NCBI GenBank assembly: GCA_965229525.1
Contig: OZ245886.1
Coordinates: 2,914,001-2,978,000, forward strand
Length of the DNA stretch: 64,000 nt
Direction of reading: 5' to 3'
From: HXMU1420-13 sp965229525
GTDB taxonomy: Bacteria; Bacteroidota; Rhodothermia; Balneolales; Balneolaceae
The notes under the pieces are model-generated. The model searched no databases, had not been told where the DNA came from, and saw only the letters and a program-made list of their open reading frames with translations. Positions 34,595-43,137 of this stretch are shown here, in pieces; within the stretch, counting starts at the first letter, position 1, and each line of letters begins with the position of its first letter. A program made the translations under genes and the position numbers.

Positions 34595-35854
34595 ATGAAA
34601 AATCTAATCAGCAGCCTATTTACTATGGTACTTACCTTGATTTTAGCAGTAGGGGTAATGGCACAATCTGTGGTCGTAGATCATACAAGACCAGCAGGTA
34701 TGGAAGGACTGAATGTATTTGAAGCACCAAAAACAGCCGACACGCCATTTGATGGTGTTCGTGTAATGGTTGGTGGCGACTTTGCAATTCAGCTACAAGG
34801 CTTAAGCCAAACTAACAGTGGAGATAGCCTCGCAGAATTATCTAATAACTTTAATCTACCAACAGCAAATCTGAACATTGATGTTCAGCTAGAGAAAGGT
34901 GTTCGTCTGCATATGCGAACATATATGTCTTCAAGACACCACGTTGAAGGTTGGGTAAAAGGTGGATATATCCAGTTCGATAACCTTGACTTTATTCAGG
35001 AAGGATTCATGTCTGATTTGATGGAAAACTTCAGAATTAAAGTAGGTATGGATGACATCAATTATGGTGATACTCATTTCAGAAGAACGGATAATGCCCG
35101 TGCAATCTACAATCCTTTTGTAGGTAATTATCTAATGGATGCATTTACTACCGAACCATTTATGGAGTTCACTTACTTGAATAATGGAATTATTGGTGTG
35201 CTTGGGTTTACAAATGGTCGTTTGAACCAAAGCCCAACTCCTGGTGACGATGGATTCGTGATGTATGGAAAGGTAGGATACGATTCACAAATCAATGACG
35301 ACTTAAGAGTTCGTTTAACAGGTTCTTTCTACAATAGCAACGATAAAAGTACGCGGGATTATTTATATGCTGGCGATAGAGCAGGCGCACGCTACTATAA
35401 CGTAACCACCGGAAGCGACTTTGCAGGTAGATTTGTACCAGGTTTTGCAGGCGGAAGAACTCCAGTTCCAAATACTGGTTATTTAACGGCCATTCAAATT
35501 AACCCATTTGTGAAGTTCCAGGGATTAGAGTTCTTTGGTGTGATTGAATCAGTAAGCAATAGCGATGCAGACGGCAGCTACACACATCTTGGTACAGAAG
35601 TTCTTTATCGTTTAGGCGAAATGGAAAACTTCTATGTAGGTGGTCGATTCAACTCTGTTAAAGGGGAAGCTTCAGGAACAGCTGCCACACAAGAAGTAAG
35701 CAGAATAAATATTGGAGCAGGTTGGTTCCTAACGAATAACGTTCTTGCTAAGTTTGAATTCGTTTCACAATCCTATGACGCCGGATTCGACGGATCAGAA
35801 CTACAGGGAGCAGAATTTGATGGCTTTATGATAGAAGCTGTGATTGGATTCTAA
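34595..35854 (+). CDS. Outer-membrane porin-like beta barrel
   Basis: A 419-residue protein with a signal peptide (1-23, ending VMAQ). The mature part has alternating amphipathic strands with short turns and loops, including VMVGGDFAIQLQGL, VRLHMRTYMSSRHH, VKGGYIQFDNLDF and FRIKVGMDDINYGDTHFRR, and ends in a strand with a terminal Phe (DGFMIEAVIGF), the usual C-terminus for outer-membrane barrels. I do not recognise a narrower family. The ribosome-binding site AGGAGA is 7-8 bases before the ATG. It forms an operon with the preceding YceI gene; a bidirectional terminator follows. A vestigial copy of its 3' end lies near 38.55 kb. Confidence 0.8.
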   Translation: MKNLISSLFTMVLTLILAVGVMAQSVVVDHTRPAGMEGLNVFEAPKTADTPFDGVRVMVGGDFAIQLQGLSQTNSGDSLAELSNNFNLPTANLNIDVQLEKGVRLHMRTYMSSRHHVEGWVKGGYIQFDNLDFIQEGFMSDLMENFRIKVGMDDINYGDTHFRRTDNARAIYNPFVGNYLMDAFTTEPFMEFTYLNNGIIGVLGFTNGRLNQSPTPGDDGFVMYGKVGYDSQINDDLRVRLTGSFYNSNDKSTRDYLYAGDRAGARYYNVTTGSDFAGRFVPGFAGGRTPVPNTGYLTAIQINPFVKFQGLEFFGVIESVSNSDADGSYTHLGTEVLYRLGEMENFYVGGRFNSVKGEASGTAATQEVSRINIGAGWFLTNNVLAKFEFVSQSYDAGFDGSELQGAEFDGFMIEAVIGF

Positions 35855-35880
35855 GATTACCTCTTATCTATAGATCCTAA

Positions 35881-35918
35881 AAGGTGGTTGACTTAAGTGT
35901 CAACTGCCTTTTTTTTTG
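35881..35918. terminator. Rho-independent terminator between porin and second YceI gene
   Basis: Arms AAGGTGGTTGAC (35881-35892) and GTCAACTGCCTT (35899-35910) pair over 12 bases with two G-U wobbles and a 6-base loop. A run of T (to 35918) follows on the plus strand, so it terminates the YceI/porin operon. The hairpin covers the last codons of the convergent YceI gene. Confidence 0.88.
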
Positions 35919-36505
35919 CCAATATGAAGATCGAATTTTACTTGAAAAATGTCGGAAACCTTCACCATACCAAATAAAGCGGTGGGCGCTTTGAGACCAA
36001 AATCGGAAAGTCTTATTTCCTGAGCTCCAGATATTCGAGTGATCGTTTCCTTTTCTTCCACAGCTTCCAGAGGTATATTGTAATTTTGTACGACATCTGT
36101 TATAGCCACCGAAATCGATGCAGAAGGTGAAAATTCATCTTCTATAGAAATTGTATCAATCCAGGCAGTAATCTCTGGAAATTCCGATTGTTTTAACGTC
36201 TTTCTCATATCTCTGTTTATTGCCCTTTTGCCGCAATCAAATAAGTTAACAGTCAAATTCAATGAGTCACCCGAAACAGTAAAGGAAGTATTGTTTAGAA
36301 TAGAGGAATGGTACAATGTATCATTCGGGAAAGGATCTTCGTAATGGCATGCTATTTTGGCCACATTTGAACTTCCTTCAATTGTTATTGAGCTTTCTGG
36401 CCGAATTATCGACTCAAATTCAAAAATTTGAGCAAGTGAAGTATCAACAAATAATAGACCAAGTAGCAGAATGATGATAGTATGTGTTCGTTGCCAATCT
36501 CCCAT
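35900..36505 (-). CDS. Second YceI-like secreted protein (divergent)
   Basis: A 201-residue protein with a signal peptide (residues 1-25, ending DTSLAQ). It has a weaker YceI pattern: IIRPESSITIEGSSNVAKIACHY, LFDCGKRAINRDMRKTLKQSEFPEITAWI (compare SGKRIMDRKTRGALKAGDYPSIQF in the neighbour) and a final IFQVKFDLHIGKKK strand. The SVHDW motif is replaced by SNVAKIACHYE. Two Cys are present in the mature part, at IACHYE and LFDCGKR, which the other YceI protein lacks; a disulfide is possible. It lies 21 bases downstream of argD on the same strand, so it may be co-transcribed with it. The paralogue faces it across the porin gene. Confidence 0.8.
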   Translation of the reverse strand: MGDWQRTHTIIILLLGLLFVDTSLAQIFEFESIIRPESSITIEGSSNVAKIACHYEDPFPNDTLYHSSILNNTSFTVSGDSLNLTVNLFDCGKRAINRDMRKTLKQSEFPEITAWIDTISIEDEFSPSASISVAITDVVQNYNIPLEAVEEKETITRISGAQEIRLSDFGLKAPTALFGMVKVSDIFQVKFDLHIGKKKGS

Positions 36506-36526
36506 GAAACCGTCTTTAGGTTAAAT

Positions 36527-37693
36527 CTAAATACACTCTGTCATAATATCTACTGCGATATCGATTTCGCGTTGTGTGATTACCAAAGGTGGAACAATGC
36601 GTAACACATTGCCACCAGCTGCGTTGCTCAATACCCCTTGTTGAAACATTCGGTCTACAACCGGGCGCCCTGGTTTTGATAGTTCAACACCGATCATTAA
36701 GCCCATTCCGCGAACATCTATTACATCAGGATTACCCGCGGTTTTTAAACGGATTTGTTCCATCATATACTCTCCTTTCTCAGCCGCTTGTTCGGCATAG
36801 TTTTCTAACTCTATGGTTTTTAAACAGGCATTACCAACAGCACAAGCAAAAGGATTGCCGCCAAAAGTGGTTCCATGTTGACCAAACTCAAGAGAGGCAG
36901 CTACTTCTTCTTTGGCCATAACTGCACCTGTAGGAATGCCGCCAGCTAATGCTTTTGCCGAGGCTACAATATCCGGTTTAATACCATAATGTTGATAGCA
37001 CCAAAACTTACCAGTTCGGGCTACACCTGTTTGCACTTCATCAATAATGAGAAGGATATTTCGTTTATTACAGAGCTCACGAACGCTCCAAACAAAGTCG
37101 CGGTCCGCGATATTTACACCACTATTTCCTTGAATCAGTTCAAATGCAATGGCAATGGTTTGATCATCAACTTTTTCAAGAAGTGCTTTAAAATTGTTAA
37201 ATGGAGATTGTTCAAATCCTTGTGGTAGGGGAGAAAACCCTCTTTGATAATAAGGTTTGCTTAAAGTAACTCCCGCAAGAGAACGCCCATGAAATCCATC
37301 TTCAAGAGAAATGATGTTGCCAGATTTGCCATGTTTATGTCCCCAGGCACGGGCTAGTTTTAGCGAGGCCTCCATAGCTTCCATTCCGGAATTACACAAG
37401 AAAACGCGTTCAAGTCCGCTTAAAAAAGCTAACCTGGAAACAAATTCACTTTGGGCTTCGGTGTAATAAAAATTTGAAGTATGAATCAGTTTTTCAGCCT
37501 GCTCTTTAATAGCATGAACAATTGCAGGGTGGGAGTGACCTAAATTATTCACTGCAATACCGGCGAGTAGATCTATGTACTCGCGATTTTCAATATCCCA
37601 AACTCTGGCACCTGCTCCTCGATCAAGAGTAACAGGGAAGCGGTTATATACCTGAAAATGGTGTCTTTTCTCTAATTCAATGGCTGTTTGCAT
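36527..37693 (-). CDS. argD: Acetylornithine aminotransferase family (class III, PLP)
   Basis: About 388 residues from ATG at 37693. Class III aminotransferase with GAGARVWDIENREYIDLLAGIAVNNLGHSHP near the start, NFYYTEAQSEFVSRL, LCNSGMEAMEASLKLAR (about 102-118), EDGFHGRSLAGVTLS, IDEVQTGVARTGKFW and the PLP-lysine site SAKALAGGIPTGAV (K247). The sequence is of the ArgD/acetylornithine transaminase type, which transfers an amino group to N-acetylglutamate semialdehyde in arginine synthesis; closely related enzymes act on other omega-amino acids, and no other arg genes are here to confirm it. It lies between the YNP-repeat lipoprotein gene (43-base gap) and the second YceI gene. Confidence 0.85.
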   Translation of the reverse strand: MQTAIELEKRHHFQVYNRFPVTLDRGAGARVWDIENREYIDLLAGIAVNNLGHSHPAIVHAIKEQAEKLIHTSNFYYTEAQSEFVSRLAFLSGLERVFLCNSGMEAMEASLKLARAWGHKHGKSGNIISLEDGFHGRSLAGVTLSKPYYQRGFSPLPQGFEQSPFNNFKALLEKVDDQTIAIAFELIQGNSGVNIADRDFVWSVRELCNKRNILLIIDEVQTGVARTGKFWCYQHYGIKPDIVASAKALAGGIPTGAVMAKEEVAASLEFGQHGTTFGGNPFACAVGNACLKTIELENYAEQAAEKGEYMMEQIRLKTAGNPDVIDVRGMGLMIGVELSKPGRPVVDRMFQQGVLSNAAGGNVLRIVPPLVITQREIDIAVDIMTECI

Positions 37694-37742
37694 CTTCAAA
37701 AAAATAAAATTCTGATGAAGATACTTAGTTTGAAATTAAGTC

Positions 37743-38339
37743 CTAATCTTCGATTGTACCGGTGTAAGAATATGAATAGGTGGTGGGATAATCTTTATAG
37801 GTTGAGACAGCAACAATACCGCTCTTGAAATAATCATCCCAAATAACTTCTTCATTTTCAGGATTGTAATAGCCCGATACTCCTCGATGCCAAGATGTCT
37901 TCCATTCAACTTTTAATGTATTAGGATTGTAAACTCCTGCAATTCCTGCATTCCAGGCAGTGTTCCATTCTATTTCTTTAGTTGCTGGATTATAGACAAC
38001 CGCTACACCTTGTTTCCATTTGGTTTTCCATTCAATAATCCCTGTGTTGGGATTATAAATTCCAGCTATACCACCATGCCGGTTTTGTCTCCACTCAATT
38101 AACTTTGTTTGTGGATTATAAACTCCCGCAATGCCATAATCTTTATAAGCACGTCTCCACTCAATTTGATTTGTGTCGGGATTATATACACCAGCAATAC
38201 CGTATTTAAAAGCTTTTTTCCAAACAACCTCATTTTGATTGGCTTGTGTCACATAGGTTGTTTTTTCAGTTGTAAGGTAATTCGAACAATTAATCGATGT
38301 TATCAATATTAAGGGCAAGAAAAAAAGTACTCTAAGCAT
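37743..38339 (-). CDS. Secreted/lipoprotein with tandem 21-residue YNP repeats
   Basis: A 198-residue protein of no known family. The N-terminus (MLRVLFFLPLILITSINC) looks like a lipoprotein signal with Cys18, although Asn at -1 is unusual. From residue 40 it is built from six full repeats of 21-22 residues plus a seventh partial one: W+xxxxxGIAGVYNPxTxxIE. Each unit starts with Trp and contains GIAG(V/I)YNP. The tail (YPTTYSYSYTGTIED) is not repetitive. The repeat suggests a small beta-hairpin array, possibly a propeller or solenoid; function is unknown. It may head the transcript with argD and YceI. Confidence 0.75.
   Translation of the reverse strand: MLRVLFFLPLILITSINCSNYLTTEKTTYVTQANQNEVVWKKAFKYGIAGVYNPDTNQIEWRRAYKDYGIAGVYNPQTKLIEWRQNRHGGIAGIYNPNTGIIEWKTKWKQGVAVVYNPATKEIEWNTAWNAGIAGVYNPNTLKVEWKTSWHRGVSGYYNPENEEVIWDDYFKSGIVAVSTYKDYPTTYSYSYTGTIED
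37800..38222 (-). repeat. Coding tandem repeats, ~63-66 bp units (YNP repeats)
   Basis: Six full and one partial in-frame units of 63-66 bases encode the W...GIAGVYNP.T..IE repeats of the lipoprotein at 37743-38339. On the plus strand the shared piece is GGATTATA(A/T)A(C/T)(A/T)CC, coding for the VYNP part. The units are diverged at DNA level, so the array is not recent. Confidence 0.85.
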
Positions 38340-38527
38340 TTTGAAAAACCTGTATTAGTTATAGAAAACTTATTTAAAGTTAAGGTTCATTTACCATCCA
38401 TTGCATCGCATTAAGGTGTTAGAGTGTCAAATTCATTGAATTTAGAACGTTAATAAATAAGTGAAGATTAATTCTATCTCTCCATTCTTCACACTTTCTT
38501 CATTAATTAAGGCTACTGTGAGTATGA

Positions 38528-38575
38528 GCAATAGATAGTTTTAGAATGGTATTAGAAGCTGTGATCGCTTTCTAA
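38528..38575 (+). pseudogene. Vestigial 3' end of a porin-like gene
   Basis: In one frame this reads AIDSFRMVLEAVIAF followed by TAA, against DGFMIEAVIGF and TAA at the end of the porin gene at 34595-35854. The DNA after both stops also matches (TAA.A.TACCTCT). An in-frame TGA lies just before it (38525-38527), and nothing upstream looks like the rest of a barrel. It is most simply the last remnant of a paralogous porin gene. Confidence 0.55.
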
Positions 38576-38592
38576 AAATACCTCTATTAACC

Positions 38593-38625
38593 AAAGGGTG
38601 CGCTTTGAACGGTGCGCCCTTTTTT
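38593..38625 (+). terminator. Rho-independent terminator (orphan)
   Basis: AAAGGGTGCGC (38593-38603) pairs with a GTGCGCCCTTT arm (38612-38622), with two G-U wobbles and a loop of about eight bases, and is followed by T6 and ATTTT. It is oriented for plus-strand transcription, yet no intact plus-strand gene precedes it; only the porin remnant does. Confidence 0.82.
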
Positions 38626-38731
38626 ATTTTAGTATCCCATTAATAGAAAATTATCGGCATTTAAACTCCAATTATTCTGTAAATTCTGCACCACTCAAAT
38701 TACTCTCACTCATCAACCAATTTTTTAACAA

Positions 38732-39508
38732 ATGGCAGACATCAAAGAGCTACTCGAAGCGGCAAAAGAAATTGCCTATCTAGGTGGACAGCACACGCTC
38801 AAGTATTTCAAGAAAGATTTTGAGGTCATCAGCAAAGCGGATGACTCACCTGTAACAATTGCAGATAGAGAAACAGAACAGGTTATTAGAGAAGAAATTT
38901 TGAAGCGTTATCCGGATCATGGCATCATTGGCGAAGAATTCGGAATAACAAACGAAGACAGCTCCATCCAATGGGTATTAGATCCCATTGATGGGACAAA
39001 ATCCTTCATACACGGTGTTCCTTTTTACACTACACTAATTGGGATAATGATTGATAATGAACCTGTTGTAGGAGTTATCAATGCACCGGCTTTAGATGAA
39101 CTTTGTGCAGCTGGAATAGGACTGGGTGCAACTCTGAATAATGAACCATGTTCGGTGGCTCATACCGAGAATATGGAAGATGCAACTTTCCTGGTTACAG
39201 AGATTCGTCGATTCCAGGAGTGTGGAATGGAACCGGCTTTTCAGGAATTAATGAGCCAAACTAAAATCCATCGAACCTGGGGTGATGCCTATGGCCATAT
39301 GATGGTTGCAATTGGACGTGCAGATATTATGTTCGATCCAATTTTAAATATTTGGGATGCAGCAGCACTTTTACCTGTTTTGAAAGAAGCAGGAGGGATC
39401 TTTAGCGACACAGATGGAGTAGAAACCATTCACTCAGGAAATGGGTTTTCTACCAATAAAGCCTTATATCCAAAGGTTAAAGCAATTTTCGAAGCAGTTA
39501 AAATTTAA
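38732..39508 (+). CDS. hisN: Inositol-monophosphatase family phosphatase (HisN-like)
   Basis: A 258-residue Mg-dependent phosphatase. The three metal-binding motifs are intact: GIIGEEFG (about 64-71), WVLDPIDGTKSFIHG (about 81-95) and WDAAALLPVLKEAGG (about 205-219). The FIHG signature after DGTKS and the overall length fit the histidinol-phosphatase (HisN) branch rather than CysQ or IMPase, but no his genes are nearby, so the substrate is an inference. Its TAA shares a base with the ATG of the next gene (TAATG), so the M1-like protein is translated with it. Confidence 0.85.
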   Translation: MADIKELLEAAKEIAYLGGQHTLKYFKKDFEVISKADDSPVTIADRETEQVIREEILKRYPDHGIIGEEFGITNEDSSIQWVLDPIDGTKSFIHGVPFYTTLIGIMIDNEPVVGVINAPALDELCAAGIGLGATLNNEPCSVAHTENMEDATFLVTEIRRFQECGMEPAFQELMSQTKIHRTWGDAYGHMMVAIGRADIMFDPILNIWDAAALLPVLKEAGGIFSDTDGVETIHSGNGFSTNKALYPKVKAIFEAVKI

Positions 39509-41805
39509 TGATCAGAACACCTTATTCGGTTTTACTTCCTTTATTATTTTCATTCTTCACTTATTTTCAGACATGCGAGGATATTCAATTCGATTATCCT
39601 TCGCATCCTTACCATCCCTTTGACATTGAGCATGCTGAGATTGAACTGGATGTTGAGATTGATCAGCATTTAGTGAGCGGATTAGTAAACTATAGGGTGC
39701 GATCGAAAGTTAATGAGCTCACAGAACTTCAAATACATGCATCCGAGCTTTCCATCGATGAATTGTTGTTCAATGAATCTGAGACTGAATTTGAGGTAAG
39801 CAATGATATGATCATCATTCAATTGCGTGATACGTTACATGAAGATGAAGAGTTTGAACTTTCAATTCGCTGGCAGAGCACTTCTAACTTCGGTCTTCAC
39901 AAAAATTATGATGGTTCCTTTTGGTCGTCAATGAATCCTTTAGCTCATAGACACTGGCTCCCTGGTTTTGATCACCCAAGAGAGAGTTTCACGTTTGATG
40001 TTGGTCTGGATATTCCAAATGAAATGGAAGTTCTTTTCAATGGCGATTTAGGTGAAACAAGCCCAGTTTCGCAAACCAAAAAAAGAGTTCGCTGGTCATC
40101 AGAAACTGAAGTGCCAGCAACAGGTCTTGGTTTTGTTGTTGGTGATTTTCAAATCTCTGAGATGACAGCCGGATTTACAAAAATTCGATTATTTCATCGC
40201 ACAAATGATCAACAAAAAGCAGCTGATTTGATTGTGAAAGCAGCAAGAATTAAAAGTGAAGTTGAAGATGTGCTTTCATTCGAATATCCCTGGGAATCGT
40301 TAAATATTGTTTTACTGGAAGACAATTTTTGGATGGAAAGAACCCATGGAACAGGTACGGTGTATCTTTTTGAAAGATTAGGATCGCTTGAAAACCAACT
40401 TGCCAGAAATATGTATGCCCAATGGTTTGGGGAATATCAAAGAACGGAACAGTACTTAAATCTGGAGAATGAAGGGGAAAATGGATTACTGGCATCCTCA
40501 TTACATTTTCAGTTTTCCGACTCTTCTTCTTTAATCGAAAATCCCGATTCATTGATTTTGATAGAGGATTGGAACAGATGGCAGGCTGGGTATCAATTAG
40601 AATCTAGCGATTTCCGATTAACTATAGACGAAAGTCTGGAGGGTTTTATGAGATCCTTCACCGGTATCATCGACTTTGATGATTATGCCGAAGTTTGGTA
40701 TCAGGAGACTGGGATTCCTAATTTTAATCCAACTCCATTGAGCCCCGGTACAAACCAGACGGACACACTCACTCAACCACAGTACAACTTGAAAATTTTA
40801 CTTGATGAAGTTTCATATGAGCTGACTTTCATTTTTGATTTAGAAGAAGGATCCGGAGATCTGGAGCAAACCATCTCGGTTATAGAACACCAATTTGATG
40901 CAGTAACTTCAAGGGAAATTTCATTTCAAAGTGATACGGATACCGTCCTTGTGTCAACATCAGCAGCTACCGAGTTTGTAACCATAGAAGCCGGTTCAGC
41001 TGCTATGATTGAAATTTCTGAAATGCCGCTGTACTATTTATTGAATCAACTTCGAAGTGAGAACCCTTCCAATAGAATATCAGCAGCCAAACTGTTAGTT
41101 CAACATTCTGATAATCCAGATTTGCAACTTGCGTTATCAGATATTCTGGCATTTGAAGAGAATGATGAAGTGGTTGCCGTAATTTATGAAGCACTTGCAG
41201 CGATTACTTCCGGCGCTTCGGGAACAGAAGAACAGTTTATCAATGCATTAAACGATGGATCAGAACATATACAAATTGCTGCAATTCGGGCTCTAGCAAA
41301 CTATCCAGACAACGAATATGCGCGTTCCAGCCTGCAATCAAAATTGATTAGATCTAATGGTAAGATTTTCGAAGCTGCGCTGCATGTTTTCAATCAGGTT
41401 GCAAGTGAAACGGAGGCTGAATCTGCGTTAAAAAGTATTCAACGAAGAGATACTGTAGGAGTAAAAACGCTGCGAGTTATTGAGGAAATTGATAGTCTTC
41501 ATACATCAGAAAATGCACTTGAAATCGCTGATGACTACACTTCACCTTTACATCCTTATAAGGTTAGAAAGCGTGCGTTAGAGCTGTTGAATCTCTATGA
41601 TCTTGATTTTGACACGTGGAACAACCGCCTTAATAACCTTCTTTCTGATAATGATCCCAGGATTCGATTCTGGGCAGTTGAACATATTCCAAGATTTAAT
41701 TCAGCATCTGAATCACTAGTTCTACTGAATTCGGCGGAAGTAAATGAGTATGATCCTCGAGTTCTTTTGATGATTGAAGGAGTTAAAGAAGAACTAGCAG
41801 AATAA
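39508..41805 (+). CDS. M1-peptidase-like protein with HEAT repeats, zinc site lost
   Basis: A 765-residue protein with a signal or lipoprotein N-terminus (hydrophobic 5-19, FQTC at 20-23). Residues 30-195 are the M1 aminopeptidase N-terminal beta domain (HRHWLPGFDHPRESFTFDV is the clear match). The catalytic region is degraded: the GxMEN motif reads FWMERTHG, and the HExxH zinc helix reads RNMYAQWFG (R300-G308), so both zinc histidines are gone while the following QWFG is kept. A remnant NEG is at 321-323. The C-terminal ~270 residues (from about 500) are HEAT-like helical repeats (ISAAKLLVQHSD, IQIAAIRALANYPD, IRFWAVEHIPRF), as in some large M1 proteins. Probably a non-catalytic binding protein at the cell envelope. 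Confidence 0.8.
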   Translation: MIRTPYSVLLPLLFSFFTYFQTCEDIQFDYPSHPYHPFDIEHAEIELDVEIDQHLVSGLVNYRVRSKVNELTELQIHASELSIDELLFNESETEFEVSNDMIIIQLRDTLHEDEEFELSIRWQSTSNFGLHKNYDGSFWSSMNPLAHRHWLPGFDHPRESFTFDVGLDIPNEMEVLFNGDLGETSPVSQTKKRVRWSSETEVPATGLGFVVGDFQISEMTAGFTKIRLFHRTNDQQKAADLIVKAARIKSEVEDVLSFEYPWESLNIVLLEDNFWMERTHGTGTVYLFERLGSLENQLARNMYAQWFGEYQRTEQYLNLENEGENGLLASSLHFQFSDSSSLIENPDSLILIEDWNRWQAGYQLESSDFRLTIDESLEGFMRSFTGIIDFDDYAEVWYQETGIPNFNPTPLSPGTNQTDTLTQPQYNLKILLDEVSYELTFIFDLEEGSGDLEQTISVIEHQFDAVTSREISFQSDTDTVLVSTSAATEFVTIEAGSAAMIEISEMPLYYLLNQLRSENPSNRISAAKLLVQHSDNPDLQLALSDILAFEENDEVVAVIYEALAAITSGASGTEEQFINALNDGSEHIQIAAIRALANYPDNEYARSSLQSKLIRSNGKIFEAALHVFNQVASETEAESALKSIQRRDTVGVKTLRVIEEIDSLHTSENALEIADDYTSPLHPYKVRKRALELLNLYDLDFDTWNNRLNNLLSDNDPRIRFWAVEHIPRFNSASESLVLLNSAEVNEYDPRVLLMIEGVKEELAE

Positions 41806-41830
41806 AAAAAAGGTGCCACTCAGTAGCACC
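41803..41830 (-). terminator. Terminator for the ABC exporter genes
   Basis: GGTGC (41812-41816) and GCACC (41826-41830) form a short stem with a 9-base loop. Read on the minus strand it is followed by a run of at least seven T (plus-strand A at 41804-41811). It lies 10 bases after the permease stop and overlaps the stop of the plus-strand M1-like gene. Confidence 0.72.
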
Positions 41831-41840
41831 CTCAGAAGTT

Positions 41841-43136
41841 TTATCCTTGGCGAACCCATTTAGCTAGCTCCTTATAGGATGGCTTCTTGCCATACATCAG
41901 AATTCCAACTCTGTAAATCTTGGCGGCTAGCCACATTAGACCGGCGAATGTAAGGATCATCAAACCAAGCGAAGAAATGATCTGAATGAACGGCACTTCA
42001 GTTGCAGCTATCCTCGAAATCATATTGATTGGAGCAGTTAATGGAAATAAGCTCGCAACCACAGAAATAGTAGAATCTGGATTCTCCATTACTCTTAGAT
42101 TAAGGAAGTACCCAATCATAATTGGAGCCATAACGGGTAGCATGAATTGCTGTGTGTCTTGTTCAGAATCAACTGCAGCACCAATTGCGGCAAAAATACC
42201 TGCATATATCAGGAATCCAATAATAAAGAATACAAAGAAGTAGAGGAAGATTATAGGATCTACCACAAATGCTTCTAATTTTGAAGGATCAAAGCTTGCA
42301 GATGCTTCTATTGCTTCTGGTGGTAAATTCGCTGTTTGGGCGTCAATAAAGATAGCTGCTATTGGCGCGGCTGCTACCGATAATCCGATATATGAGATAA
42401 TCCATACTCCAAATTGAGTAATTGCTAAAACACAGATACCCAGTAGTTTACCAAGCATTAGCTCAATCGGTTTAACAGAAGATGCAATTACTTCAACAAT
42501 GCGATTGGTTTTTTCCTCGATAACACTTCGCATTAGTACAGCGCCATATCCAAATACACCTATAAAAATGAGCAGACCTAAGATGAATCCAAATGCAGCT
42601 CCAAAGATGGCATTGTCTTCTTCTTCACCTTCTTCAGTGAGTTTAATAGAATCAATATTGTAGCGTGTCTCAAATATCTCTCGAACTTCATCGGGCACAT
42701 TACTTCTCGCTAATCGTTCATCACGAAGAACTCTACGAACATCAGATTCCACAGACTCAATAAAGCTAATTCCACCAGATCCACCATATACCAAAGTGGG
42801 TTCTTCTATATTATCAACATTTTCATCATTTAGGATGATATACCCATCTAATCTTCCTGATAAAACATCAGATCGTACACTATCCAGAGTTATTGTAGAT
42901 GCATCGTAATATCTAGCTGGATCTTGTTCTTGAAGGTTTTCAAACAGAGCGCCTGTTTCGTCGATAACGCCTACAGTTTTAGTTACTTCACCATCTGAGA
43001 TGGATACATACACCACAATTGCCATAAATAAAACGAAGACAAGCGGTGTTAAAAGGGTAGAAAGGATAAAAGATTTGGTTCGTACACGAGTTAAATACTC
43101 ACGCTTCAAAACGAGCATAATTTTGCTAAAATCCAT
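41841..43136 (-). CDS. ABC-2 type exporter permease (NatB-like)
   Basis: A 431-residue membrane protein of the ABC-2 permease family. One N-terminal span (about 22-47, SFILSTLLTPLVFVLFMAIVVYVSI) is followed by a large extracytoplasmic domain of about 130 residues, and then a block of five or six spans (about 178-415). VLMRSVIEEKTNRIVEVIASSVKPIELMLGKLLGI (about 200-234) is a hallmark of NatB-type sodium exporters and their relatives. It starts one base after the ATPase stop, so they form a two-gene operon. Substrate (Na+ or another small molecule) is uncertain. Confidence 0.87.
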   Translation of the reverse strand: MDFSKIMLVLKREYLTRVRTKSFILSTLLTPLVFVLFMAIVVYVSISDGEVTKTVGVIDETGALFENLQEQDPARYYDASTITLDSVRSDVLSGRLDGYIILNDENVDNIEEPTLVYGGSGGISFIESVESDVRRVLRDERLARSNVPDEVREIFETRYNIDSIKLTEEGEEEDNAIFGAAFGFILGLLIFIGVFGYGAVLMRSVIEEKTNRIVEVIASSVKPIELMLGKLLGICVLAITQFGVWIISYIGLSVAAAPIAAIFIDAQTANLPPEAIEASASFDPSKLEAFVVDPIIFLYFFVFFIIGFLIYAGIFAAIGAAVDSEQDTQQFMLPVMAPIMIGYFLNLRVMENPDSTISVVASLFPLTAPINMISRIAATEVPFIQIISSLGLMILTFAGLMWLAAKIYRVGILMYGKKPSYKELAKWVRQG

Positions 43137-43137
43137 A

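Larger units (their letters stand above)
38340..38731. other. Intergenic region, 392 bases, with porin remnant and terminator
   Basis: Between the repeat lipoprotein start and the hisN-like gene. It holds a short fragment resembling the 3' end of the porin gene (38528-38575) and a strong plus-strand terminator (38593-38625). The rest, 38340-38527 and 38626-38731, is AT-rich with no gene that I can support; it must contain the promoters for both flanking genes. Confidence 0.6.

Noticed and set aside
38598..38783. Small plus-strand ORF (61 codons) running into hisN
   Set aside because: It covers a terminator and overlaps the start of hisN in another frame; no motif or ribosome-binding site.
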